Origin: an uncultured bacterium
GTDB lineage: Bacteria; Bacillota; Clostridia; Lachnospirales; Lachnospiraceae
Length of the DNA stretch: 44,239 nt
Assembly (NCBI GenBank): GCA_947063875.1
Contig: CAMSTY010000027.1
Location: 1 to 44,239, forward strand
Direction: 5' to 3'
Under the pieces are notes generated by a model. It ran no database searches. It was not told the DNA's origin and saw only the letters and a program-made list of their open reading frames with translations. A program made the translations under genes and the position numbers. Positions 24,967 through 34,000 of this stretch are shown here, one piece after another; the first letter of the stretch is position 1, and every line of letters starts with the position of its first letter.

Positions 24967-25029
24967 GTATTTTCGCTGTTTTCTCAAGTATATTTCGCAA
25001 CTTCTTGCGCATTAAATCATCGGAAAATA

Positions 25030-25057
25030 CCGCCCGTAAGATTTCTCCTACGGACGG
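25030..25057 (-). terminator. terminator after the DUF6061 gene
   Basis: CCGCCCGTA (25030-25038) pairs with TACGGACGG (25049-25057), eight of nine positions, around a ten-base loop. On the minus strand it is followed by TATTTTCC. It closes the rlmD-DUF6061 transcript before the cargo operon's own promoter. Confidence 0.65.
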
Positions 25058-25064
25058 CATTTGC

Positions 25065-25313
25065 TCAGCTATCTAAAGCCTTATATTCAGTCACAGTTTT
25101 CAGATAAATTTCTGGATCACCACTCAGTATCAGCTCCACATATGCCAATGGATCATTGTAGATCAGATAATCCAATTCAGACTGCTGATACATATTGTCG
25201 GCAACCTCGTTTTCAACCGCAATTGTATCAATGGCAATCATGCTGTCATCAAAGAATTTCAATTCCACACAAGCGGTATCCATATTAAACTCACAAGAAA
25301 TCAATCTATCCAT
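25065..25313 (-). CDS. small acidic protein, DUF6061-like
   Basis: An 82-residue acidic protein (SCEFNMDTACVELKFFDDSM; SELDYLIYNDPLAYVELIL). It looks like the DUF6061 family, small proteins often found at the ends of Clostridia mobile elements; no function is known. GGAGG six bases before ATG 25313 supports the start. It follows the rlmD stop by 24 bases, so it would be carried on rlmD transcripts when IME2 is integrated. That could let a host promoter express an element gene. Confidence 0.7.
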   Translation of the reverse strand: MDRLISCEFNMDTACVELKFFDDSMIAIDTIAVENEVADNMYQQSELDYLIYNDPLAYVELILSGDPEIYLKTVTEYKALDS

Positions 25314-25337
25314 AAGAAACCTCCATTTTGCGGGATG

Positions 25338-26990
25338 TTAGATCATCCCAAAATATTTGAATGCTTCTCGGATTGCTTCCTCTTTTTCCGGCGGACACTG
25401 GGGCTGTCTGGAATCTTCGGATTTCGGCAGATTGTAGTTCTTGCCAACCTCAATCCCGCATTTCCGCTTAATCTGCGAGATATAGAGATTAGATACCTTT
25501 AATCCGCTATGCTCCAGTACATAGTCCTTGATCTGGGTATAAGTTGCCCCATCCTGAAATTCGGACATATCCATATCTTCCAAAGAGAATTCAACCCGAA
25601 TCTTTTTCGAGTCGACCTCACCCTTGGAAAGCAAGACAACCGTCTCGACATTCCCAGTCCCCGGAAACATATCCACGCAGCACCCCCGCTCCACCCGATA
25701 CCCATTCTCCAAAAACACCTCCAAATCCCGCGCCAGGCTGGTCGGTTTGCATGACACATAGACGATCCTCTCCACCCTGAAATCGAGAATCCTTTTCCGT
25801 GCCTTGGGATGAATCCCGTCCCGGGGCGGGTCCAGAATAATCAGATCCGGCTTTTCCTGGATATCTCCCACCACCTTCAGCACATCACCGGCGATAAACT
25901 CACAGTTTTCCAGGCCATTGCGCCGGGCATTCTCGCGCGCCGCTTCCACAGCTTCCTCCACGATTTCCACCCCTACGACCCGGGCCGCTACCGGAGAAGT
26001 GATCTGAGCGATCGTCCCGGTTCCGCTGTACAGATCAAACACCACCTTATCCTTTGTATCCCCCACATACTCGCGCACCGTCTCATACAATACCTCCGCC
26101 CCCAGAGAGTTGGTCTGGAAAAAGGAAAACGGGGTGATGCAAAACTTCATCCCTAAAAGTTCTTCATAGAAGTAATCCCGGCCTGACAGAATAATAGTCT
26201 CGTCGCTTTGCACCACATCCGCCAGACTGTCATTCTTAATATGGAGAATCCCTGCGAAGCTGCCCTCCAGTTCCAGTCCCTCAAGCGTCTGACGCCACCC
26301 GTCCAGCAAATCCTTTTCTGCCGTCATCCCTTCGGTCTGTGTCGTCGTCACCAATGCCGCCAGGATTTCCCCTGTCTTCACTGCCCGGCGTACCAGCAGA
26401 TGACGGAGATAACCGACGTGCTGCAGTTTTTTATAATAAGGGATCTGCGCTGATGCAAAGTAATCCAATGTTGCACTCAGAATCCGGCAGAAATCCTCAT
26501 GCACAATCCGGCATTCCCGTGTGGTGACCACATCATAAAAGCTTCCCCGCCGGTGCATTCCCAAAGACAGAGGGCCGTCCTTGTATTCGTCACCAAAAGA
26601 AAACTCCATTTTATTGCGGTATCTGTCCGCAACGGGACTTCCCTTGATCCCCTCAAATCTCCACTCCTTGCAGAGCGGGCGAAGCAGCCTGTCCACCTGC
26701 TTTTCCTTCAATTTCAACTGTTCTTCATACGGAAGACTTTGATACAGGCATCCCCCGCAGACGCCAAAATGCGGACATATTTCCTCCTGATATTCCAGAG
26801 GCGAAGGCTCCAGCACTTCCAGCAGACGCCCCTCTGCCTTGCCTCCCCGTTTTTTTTGAATTACCAGACGGATCTTCTGCCCGGGAAGGGCATGTTTGAC
26901 AATCACCTTTTCTCCCTCAATCCAGAGAATCCCTTTGTTGGGAAAATCCATCTCTTCCACAGTGCCTTCCCAAATCTCTCCCTTTTTCAT
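25338..26990 (-). CDS. rlmD: 23S rRNA uracil-5 methyltransferase RlmD, with element-encoded tail
   Basis: A 550-residue protein from ATG 26990, preceded by GAGGAGG; a start 15 bases earlier is less likely. The TRAM domain (1-60) is followed by Fe-S cysteines C72, C78 and C81 (CPHFGVCGGC), the SAM fold (FDLYSGTGTIAQ) and the catalytic region (LDPPRDG; VSCKPTSLARDL). The enzyme would make 5-methyluridine in 23S rRNA (U1939 in E. coli numbering). The family usually ends near VETVVLLS, here residues 448-455. The remaining 95 residues are encoded inside IME2 past the att core. They look like a separate helical DNA- or RNA-binding unit (ATYTQIKDYVLEHSGLKVSN). Catalysis should be preserved. Confidence 0.93.
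   Translation of the reverse strand: MKKGEIWEGTVEEMDFPNKGILWIEGEKVIVKHALPGQKIRLVIQKKRGGKAEGRLLEVLEPSPLEYQEEICPHFGVCGGCLYQSLPYEEQLKLKEKQVDRLLRPLCKEWRFEGIKGSPVADRYRNKMEFSFGDEYKDGPLSLGMHRRGSFYDVVTTRECRIVHEDFCRILSATLDYFASAQIPYYKKLQHVGYLRHLLVRRAVKTGEILAALVTTTQTEGMTAEKDLLDGWRQTLEGLELEGSFAGILHIKNDSLADVVQSDETIILSGRDYFYEELLGMKFCITPFSFFQTNSLGAEVLYETVREYVGDTKDKVVFDLYSGTGTIAQITSPVAARVVGVEIVEEAVEAARENARRNGLENCEFIAGDVLKVVGDIQEKPDLIILDPPRDGIHPKARKRILDFRVERIVYVSCKPTSLARDLEVFLENGYRVERGCCVDMFPGTGNVETVVLLSKGEVDSKKIRVEFSLEDMDMSEFQDGATYTQIKDYVLEHSGLKVSNLYISQIKRKCGIEVGKNYNLPKSEDSRQPQCPPEKEEAIREAFKYFGMI
25639..25650. repeat. IME2 att core, rlmD side
   Basis: ACCGTCTCGACA is identical to 14115-14126. It encodes the conserved V-E-T-V of the RlmD C-terminus on the minus strand. 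Everything to its left (down to 14126) is interpreted as IME2. Confidence 0.75.
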
Positions 26991-27133
26991 CTCCTGCCTC
27001 CTCAATCTTCTTCCTATTCTCAGCGGCCCATCCTGTCCGTGATCTGCCTGTCGGAATCCTGTTCCCGGGATGTTCCGTTCCCAATCCGATGCAATGTGTC
27101 ATTGGCACGTCTTGCCGGATATTCCGCAACGAA

Positions 27134-27159
27134 ATACCCCGCAGCAAACTGCGGGGTAT
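27134..27159 (-). terminator. terminator after the small membrane protein gene
   Basis: ATACCCCGCAG (27134-27144), loop CAAA, CTGCGGGGTAT (27149-27159): a perfect 11-base stem followed on the minus strand by TTTCGTT. It lies 16 bases after the gene's stop and ahead of rlmD. Confidence 0.8.
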
Positions 27160-27174
27160 CCAAAACGCTCTTTT

Positions 27175-27480
27175 TTAATTCTCTTCCTTTTCCTCAGCAG
27201 CGGTGTTGTCATCGTCGTCCTCAAAAAAGTCGTCGTCGAAATCATCATCAAAATCGTCTTCAAAATCTTCCAGATAATCCGGAGTAAAAAAGCGGTACAC
27301 ACCATAGGCAATCGCTGCAATCGCTGCTACTGCACCGATAATCGCCAGTACCCAGAGAATACAGGTTTTCTTCTTCTCCTCCTCTTCTTTCCTGTGCAGA
27401 AAATCATTCAGCTTGGTAGAGTTGATAATCTCCTCCACACGGGTCAGCGCATCCTTGCTCATTGTATCAAACTTTCCCAT
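27175..27480 (-). CDS. small single-pass membrane protein with acidic tail
   Basis: A 101-residue protein from ATG 27480 (MGKFDTMSKDALTRVEEIIN), with AAAGGA upstream. A helical cytosolic segment is followed by lysines (EEEEKKKT), a transmembrane helix (CILWVLAIIGAVAAIAAIAYGV, about residues 41-62) and a very acidic tail (repeated DDFDDDF, then EEKEEN). The family is not recognised. It lies between rlmD and pcrA on the same strand, with its own terminator. A structural or regulatory role at the membrane is possible; the function is unknown. Confidence 0.75.
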   Translation of the reverse strand: MGKFDTMSKDALTRVEEIINSTKLNDFLHRKEEEEKKKTCILWVLAIIGAVAAIAAIAYGVYRFFTPDYLEDFEDDFDDDFDDDFFEDDDDNTAAEEKEEN

Positions 27481-27589
27481 CTCATTCACGTCCTTTCTAT
27501 CATCCTGGCACATTTTATGTGCATTATTTAGATTATACCATTTCTTTTCCTTTTTTACTATCCTATTTTATGCAAAAAATGAAAAAATA

Positions 27590-30019
27590 TCACATTTTCT
27601 GTAATTTTGCAAAAGAGGCAAACATTTTTTTAACTCCAAATCGGTCAAATTCTACCGTCACTTCAAAATCTCTGACGCCATCCGTCACTGACTGCACGGT
27701 CCCCTCCCCGAATTTTACATGCCGCACACGGTCGCCGGCACCATAATCCAAAGAGGCTGCCTTCTGCACGGTAAATGCCTTCCCAAATCCCGGCTGCTTT
27801 CCCATAGCTGACGTTCTTCCGGTTTTACTGTTGGCGCCGCCTGCACGAACCGGCGACTTTCCTCCTGCTGCACCGGCGCTCTTCCCTCCGTCGTCAAACC
27901 GTTCCTCCGCATAACTCATCGTAGGAGATTCATAAGAATTTGACTTCATTCCGAACATGCTGACGCCTAGCTTTTTCTGGCTCTGATTCCAGGACATGCG
28001 GGAATGCTCCTCTTCCTCTTTTCTCGTCCTGGACTCATTTTGCCGCACTGGTTTTCCAGTCTCCACCAATTCCTCAGGAATCTCCTCCACAAAACGGCTG
28101 ACCCGGGAGTAATGCGTCTCCCCTCTGGACATACGCATCCTCGCCGCAGTCATCATCAGCCGTTCTCTCGCACGGGTGATCCCTACATAACAGAGTCGGC
28201 GTTCCTCCTCCAGATCGGTCGGGTCTTCAGACATCACAGACCGGGAACCCGGAAATAATCCGTCCTCCATACCGCTCAAGTACACAAAGGGGAACTCCAG
28301 GCCCTTGGCGCTGTGCAGGGTCATCAGCGTCACACGGTCCTCCGAATTGTCCATACGGTCAATGTCTGCCACCAGCGCCACCTCCTCCAGAAAGCCATCC
28401 AGACTCGGTTCCTCGTTTTCTTCACAGAAGCTGACAGCCTTGGCGATCAGTTCGTCGATATTCTCCAGGCGTTCCTTTGCCTCCTCTTCCCCTTCTTCCT
28501 GCAGTTCCTGCCGGTAGCCGGTTTTTTCCAGAATATCCTCGATCAGTTCTTTCAAGCCATACCCTTCTTCCTCCTGCTTTGACGGCTTGCCTGCCTTCTG
28601 CGCCAGTTCCCATCCCTGGACCCTTGTCCGGAACTCCTCCATCTGACTGACAAATGCCTGAACCTTTCCCGCCGACTTTCCCATGCCTGGCACACGCGCC
28701 GCTTCGGTACAGCCATCATAAAAACTGATCTCCTTCTGCGCTGCCCACGTCATGATCTTCCCGATCGAGGCTGCCCCGATCCCCCGCCTGGGTACATTGA
28801 TAATCCGCTGCACCGCCAGGTCATCCCGGCCGTTGGCGATCGTTTTCAGATAACACAGAATGTCCTTGATCTCCCTGCGCTGATAGAAATTTACGCCTCC
28901 CACCAGCCGGTAGGGTACATTATAGGTAAGGCATTTCTCCTCTATCAGGCGCGACTGGGCATTGGTACGGTAAAGCACCGCATAATCCCGGTATGACCGG
29001 CCCTGCGCCAGAATATCCCGGACGATTCCCTCCGCCTCCTCATAAGCCTGTTCATACTGGCGGAATATCACCGCTCCCCCTTCCTCGTTGGCCGTCCACA
29101 GCGTTTTTTCCTTGCGGCCCCGGTTATGGCGGATTACGCCGTTAGCCGCGTCCAGAATCGTCTTCGTGGAACGATAATTCTGCTCCAGCTTGACGACCTT
29201 TGCCCCCGGAAATGTCTCCTCAAAATTCAGGATGTTCCCAATGTCTGCCCCCCTGAACTTATAGATCGACTGATCGTCATCCCCTACCACACAGAGATTC
29301 TGACGCCTTGACGCCAGCAGGGAGATCAGTTCAAACTGTGCCGTGTTCGTGTCCTGGTACTCATCTACCATAATATAATGAAACCGCTCCTGATAATAGT
29401 CCAGCACCTGATCATTGACCCGGAACAAATCAACCGTCTTAAAAATCAGGTCGTCAAAATCCAGGGCATTATTCTTTTTCAATTCTGCCTGGTATGCCTC
29501 ATAAACCTCCGATACCTTTTTCATCCGCCAGTCATCCTGCGCATGCTTCCAGAACTCATCCACCCCGATCAATTCATTCTTGGCGCCGGAAATGATATTC
29601 AGCATTTCCCGTTCCCGATACTGCTTCGGGTCCAGATCCAGTTTCTTAAGTACCTGCTTTATCAATGTCTTCTGATCATCCGCATCATAGATCGTAAAAT
29701 TATTCTCATATCCCAGATACTCGATAAACCGCCGCAGAATCCGCACGCACAGCGAGTGAAATGTGCTGACCCATACGCTCCCGGCGCCCGACTGTACCAG
29801 GCTGTCCACACGGTCGCGCATCTCTCCCGCCGCTTTATTGGTAAATGTAATCGCCAGGATGTTCCAGGGATTCACCCCTTTTTCCTCAATCAGATAAGCA
29901 ATCCTGTGCGTCAGTACCCGGGTCTTGCCGGAACCGGCGCCTGCCAGAATCAGCAGCGGCCCCTCTGTGTGCCAGACAGCCTCCTGCTGCTTCGGATTCA
30001 ATGTATCATATACTGTCAT
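27590..30019 (-). CDS. pcrA: ATP-dependent DNA helicase PcrA (UvrD/Rep family)
   Basis: An 809-residue SF1A 3'-5' helicase of near-usual length. Walker A is AGAGSGKT (26-33), motif II is VDEYQDTN, the Q motif and motif Ia (TFTNKAA) are present, and motif III is GDDDQSIYKFRGA. Motifs IV-VI include LEQNYRST, VTLMTLHSAKGLE and YVGITRARERL. The C-terminal region ends with the PcrA-type domain VRHVKFGEGTVQ, known to contact RNA polymerase. It acts in repair and replication-fork clearance. It is also the host helicase used by many rolling-circle and MobV-type elements, which fits the two IMEs here. Confidence 0.97.
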   Translation of the reverse strand: MTVYDTLNPKQQEAVWHTEGPLLILAGAGSGKTRVLTHRIAYLIEEKGVNPWNILAITFTNKAAGEMRDRVDSLVQSGAGSVWVSTFHSLCVRILRRFIEYLGYENNFTIYDADDQKTLIKQVLKKLDLDPKQYREREMLNIISGAKNELIGVDEFWKHAQDDWRMKKVSEVYEAYQAELKKNNALDFDDLIFKTVDLFRVNDQVLDYYQERFHYIMVDEYQDTNTAQFELISLLASRRQNLCVVGDDDQSIYKFRGADIGNILNFEETFPGAKVVKLEQNYRSTKTILDAANGVIRHNRGRKEKTLWTANEEGGAVIFRQYEQAYEEAEGIVRDILAQGRSYRDYAVLYRTNAQSRLIEEKCLTYNVPYRLVGGVNFYQRREIKDILCYLKTIANGRDDLAVQRIINVPRRGIGAASIGKIMTWAAQKEISFYDGCTEAARVPGMGKSAGKVQAFVSQMEEFRTRVQGWELAQKAGKPSKQEEEGYGLKELIEDILEKTGYRQELQEEGEEEAKERLENIDELIAKAVSFCEENEEPSLDGFLEEVALVADIDRMDNSEDRVTLMTLHSAKGLEFPFVYLSGMEDGLFPGSRSVMSEDPTDLEEERRLCYVGITRARERLMMTAARMRMSRGETHYSRVSRFVEEIPEELVETGKPVRQNESRTRKEEEEHSRMSWNQSQKKLGVSMFGMKSNSYESPTMSYAEERFDDGGKSAGAAGGKSPVRAGGANSKTGRTSAMGKQPGFGKAFTVQKAASLDYGAGDRVRHVKFGEGTVQSVTDGVRDFEVTVEFDRFGVKKMFASFAKLQKM

Positions 30020-30105
30020 ATGTATTCTATTCCTTTCCCCATCCCACTTGTTTCTGTTCTCGTCCTATCATAAAGGAAATAAACCGGGAAATCAACCTGT
30101 AACAC

Positions 30106-30156
30106 GGCAAAAGCACAGGGGTACATCTCATTGGCGCTATCCCTGTGCTTTTTGCC
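30106..30156 (-). terminator. terminator after ridA
   Basis: GGCAAAAGCACAGGG (30106-30120) pairs with CCCTGTGCTTTTTGCC (30141-30156) with one bulged base around a 20-base loop. The T run TTTTGCC follows on the minus strand. It sits 25 bases after the ridA stop. Confidence 0.75.
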
Positions 30157-30180
30157 GGATTCTATGGATTTTTCTTTCTT

Positions 30181-30561
30181 CTATTCTGCAAGAGCAATCG
30201 CTTCAATCTCCACCAACGCGTTTTTCGGAAGCGCCGCCACCTCAAATGCCGCCCGCGCCGGGCAGTCTGTCCGGAAAAATGTCGCATATACCTCATTCAT
30301 CACACCAAAATCCGCGATATTCTTCAGCAATACCGTGGTTTTTACCACATTCTCCATGGACAATCCTTCGCTCGCCAGAATATTGCTGATATTCGTAAGC
30401 GACTGACGGGTCTGGGCGGCAATATCCTCGCCTGCAAATTCCCCAGTAGCCGGATCGATGGGAAGCTGTCCGGACACAAACACAAACTTATCCGCACGGA
30501 TTGCCTGGGAATACGGTCCGATCGCCGCTGGTGCATTCGTAGTTGCCAGTACTTTCTTCAT
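30181..30561 (-). CDS. ridA: RidA family enamine/imine deaminase
   Basis: A 126-residue protein from ATG 30561, with AAGGAGG upstream. The family signature is clear: [16 protein letters not shown], then FVSGQLPID, then the catalytic-pocket arginine region near the end ([22 protein letters not shown]). It hydrolyses reactive 2-aminoacrylate-type enamines made by PLP enzymes. It is a housekeeping gene of the backbone, ahead of pcrA on the same strand with its own terminator. Confidence 0.95.
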   Translation of the reverse strand: MKKVLATTNAPAAIGPYSQAIRADKFVFVSGQLPIDPATGEFAGEDIAAQTRQSLTNISNILASEGLSMENVVKTTVLLKNIADFGVMNEVYATFFRTDCPARAAFEVAALPKNALVEIEAIALAE

Positions 30562-30634
30562 GATCATTCCTCCTTGATAAATTCTGTTTCCTGGCAACCA
30601 TTATACCTTGTTTCCCTTCGGAATTCAATGGCTT

Positions 30635-30880
30635 TTATGCAATCTGTGTGTTTCCGCCCTCCGAGATGAGCAGTTCCTTCAAATCATCCAAGGACATGTT
30701 CTGCTCCTCCAAAATCCCGTTGACTTCCTTAAACTTCTCCATCAGGATCTGCTCCTGTAGTTCGCTCTCCTTTTCCCGCAACGTGTCCAGGCATTCCTCA
30801 TACTGACGGATACTCGCCTGTACCTCCAGAAGTTCCTCCTGACGCTTTTCCAGAGACGTCCTTCTCGCCCTTCTTGCCAT
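30635..30880 (-). CDS. small coiled-coil protein of unknown function
   Basis: An 80-residue protein from ATG 30880 (MARRARRTSLEKRQEELLEV), where GGAGGG lies close upstream; a longer frame lacks a site. A basic N-terminus is followed by a charged coiled coil (residues 15-60, EECLDTLREKESELQEQILM) and a short C-terminal helix (SLDDLKELLISEGG). It has some likeness to small DUF4315-type helical proteins of Clostridia elements, but the match is weak. It is 73 bases ahead of ridA on the same strand. Confidence 0.6.
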   Translation of the reverse strand: MARRARRTSLEKRQEELLEVQASIRQYEECLDTLREKESELQEQILMEKFKEVNGILEEQNMSLDDLKELLISEGGNTQIA

Positions 30881-30920
30881 AGCTGCACTCCCTCCTTTGG
30901 AATCTTGTTTATAGCTGGTA

Positions 30921-30957
30921 AGGGACTGCCTTGAAATAACCATTCAAGGCAGTCCCT
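30921..30957. repeat. perfect 15-base hairpin without a T run
   Basis: AGGGACTGCCTTGAA (30921-30935) pairs with TTCAAGGCAGTCCCT (30943-30957) around a seven-base loop. Neither side has a T tract, so it is an unusual terminator. It lies between the end of the first giant gene (31063) and the start of the small coiled-coil gene (30880). It could be a processed stem protecting the 3' end of the surface-protein message or a 5' leader element of the small gene. Confidence 0.6.
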
Positions 30958-31062
30958 AAGTTATCCCATTGGTAGAAGTATATGCCGCCGAAAGGGAATT
31001 TATACCTGCTTTTCCATAAAAGTTTATCAGATTTTATGTCAGATCAAAAGCGCCCTTTCTCG

Positions 31063-34000
31063 TTAATCCTCCTCCTTATTCTTCTTCAAACTTGCCGCTG
31101 CGAAAATCGCCCCGAGCCCTGCCATGCTAAACAGTATCAGCATCAGTCCTCTATGGCTGCTGTCGCCGGTCTTCGGCAAGGGAACTAACGGCACATCAGA
31201 CTCTACAATCGTTTCCGTTGGCGCATCTGGGAAATTCGCAAGCGGCACTTCGCGATCCCCGATATCGGTTGTCGGACTGTTTCCTCCGGAAGAATTGCCT
31301 CCCCTTGAGCCGCCGCCTCCAGGATTATTGCCGCCAGGGTTATTTCCACCCGGCGTGTCATCGCCGTTTTTCGTATTGATACAGGTAACGGTAACGCCAT
31401 CTGCCGTTATGGTTCCGGAAGCATTGGAATACTCCACGTTGTAGTCCTCATTGTCGCTTTCCTCTACCGAGTATCCGATGCCAACCGGCAGGTCAGTGGC
31501 TTCTGCAGAATCCCCGCCTTTTAATTTGAATTTCGCTACACCATTAGCAAAATCCATATCACCGAATTTGCCGTTAATGACATTGTCATCCAAAGTTACC
31601 GTGAACGGGAATTCTTTTGTCATATCCGCCTTGTTTCCACGAACAATCTTCTTTACGATAAGCCTGCCCTTCTGATTGATGAAGTCTGCATTTCCTGGCT
31701 TGCCGCTTTCAATCGTTCCGCTCAGTCCGGTCACCCTGCTGCTGTCCTCTTTATCGGTTACTGACGTGCTGTCCTCACTGCCCGACACACTCGCATAAAA
31801 ACCATGAGTGTTAGCCTCGTCTTCCGTTATCGTATACTTTGTGCCAACCGGAAGATCGATCAATGTGATAAACTGCCCGTGCTTCAGCACAAACTGCGCC
31901 TGGCCGCCTTTCAGGGAAACTGCACCATCCTGCGGCGCCTCCACACTGGCGATCAGGCTGCCGCCTGTATAGGCAATGCTTGGCATCTGCATTCCGCTAT
32001 CAATATCTTCGGAGTCCGCTTCTGCCTCCCCGAAAAGATTTCCGTCCTTATCAAACAACTGCAAGGTAAACCGCCACTCATAATCGTTGAAGCTCTCGTC
32101 CCCTTTTACGATCTTGCTGACAGTCAGGACATCCGCTTTCGTATTGATAAAGGATGCCATGGTAACCTGGTCATTCAGTATGGTCCCTTCTGTCCCCTTT
32201 ATCTTTCCATCATTGGCATCATCCACAATATAAGCCGCCTCACCTTTGCCGATTACATTTGTGATAAAACCATCCTGGTTCGCCTTTACTTCTGACACTG
32301 TGTAAGCAGTCCCTGCCGGGATATCTTTCACAGTGATCGTCTGGCCGTGCTTTAAGGCAAACTTTGCCTTTCCGGCCCCATCTAAGGCAAGAGAACCTTT
32401 TTCGGGTTCCATCCCGTTGCCGGTTATCTCATATGGCAGGACACCATACTGCATCGCACCATCCAGATCTGCCTCGGTTCCCGTGAATACCTGCAACCCC
32501 TCTTTCTTGTTGGGATCCTGTTGTGACTCCTGAAGCAGCGTCAGTTCAAATTCCCATTCCTGGTTTTCTGCCGCCTTGTCACCGACAACCGTCTTGCTGA
32601 CGGCGAGCGCGCCAAGCTGGGCGTTGACAAACCTTGCGTTTGCCGTCTCTCCGCTTACAATGGTTCCCTCTAATCCCACCAGCTTTTCGGGATCATTCTC
32701 ATCCCGGATTTCCGTGCTTCCTTCGCTTCCGTTCACTTTTGCCACAAGGCCGTTTTTATTCGCATCCTGCTCCACCACCTGGTAACGCGTCTCTGCCGGA
32801 ATGCCCTTAATGGTGATAGTCTGGCCATGTCTGAGCACAAACATAATCTCGCCGTTTTCATTCATAGGCACAGAACCTGTAGTTGTGGTATTGCCTTCTT
32901 CTGCTTCCGTCAGCGTACTCAGTTCAAATGCCAGCGCATCTGCCTGCATGCTTCCATCCACCGGATCGACGACCTTCGGCAAATTCTTCAGCGGGTTTCC
33001 ATCCGCATCCAGCAGAGTAAGCACAAATGTCCAGTCCTGCACGTTTGTCTTGCCCATAACGGTCTTGCTGACAGACAGGTCGCCTGATTTCATATTGACA
33101 AAATCTATGGTTACCGTTTCGCCCTGAGCGGGCACATACCCTTCCGCGCCGATTACCTTAGTCGCATCCGTTGCATCTTTTATAACAGTAATGTCCGCAC
33201 TCTCTCTTACCTGAGTAACAAAACCATCCTGGTTCGCGTCAATCTCCTCTACACGATAAATGATTCCGTCGGGAAGATCTTCAAATATGATCTTCTGGTT
33301 ATGTTTCAGTGCAAACACCGTCTGCCCATTTTCCAGAGCAAAACTGCCAATTTCCGTTTCACCGGTTTCCTCATTCTCCACGACAAACCCGATATTCGCG
33401 TTGAAAGGGTTCCCGTCTTGATCAGACAGGCTTAAACGGAAGTTCCACTCGCCGTTTGCCTGTGCATCCTTGCTGCCAATAACGGTCTTGCTGATCTCCA
33501 GATGTCCCTGCTCCGGGCCTGGTTCCCCAAGTTCCAAATGGCCGTTGCTCATGATGCCGCCGCCATGGGTTGAGGATTTGTTCCCGTAAATTCTGACACT
33601 TGCATTGCTTTCTGCTTGGGTTTTGCCGCTTTCATCCGGATTTGCACTTAAAGCCATTCGGTAGGTCGCCGTCTTATTTTCATAGCGGCCGATTGTGATC
33701 AGTTCTGTCTCCGTGTGTTTAGAGCCTGAAATTTTCTGGTTTCTGCTCCCCTTCCAGTTGGCGCTGCCGCCGCCCAGCATCTTTCCATACACAACGCTCT
33801 CATTCTGACAGTAGTAATCCTGATAATCCTTGTAATCATTTCCTGATAAATCTTTTAACGAACTCCACTCTTCCTGGGCGGTTTTATCATCTGTCTTGTG
33901 ATCTGCCTCTGTTCTGTTTGTCATTCCAGTACCACTGGCACTATTTGCATAGATTGCTGCGCCATCAATCGTAAAGACCTCGATAACTCCGGAAGGACAG

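Larger units (their letters stand above)
14115..25650. mobile_element. IME2, serine-recombinase element inserted in rlmD
   Basis: About 11.5 kb lies between the two copies of ACCGTCTCGACA. Gene order on the minus strand, reading from rlmD, is: rlmD tail, DUF6061 protein, five-gene cargo operon, then (after a plus-strand XRE regulator) CHC2 primase, SF3 helicase, oriT, MobV relaxase, a small protein, an HTH regulator and the serine recombinase. It has replication and mobilization modules but no conjugation channel. Without the element RlmD would be about 457 residues, the normal family length, which supports the boundary. The left limit could shift by a few bases. Confidence 0.8.
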
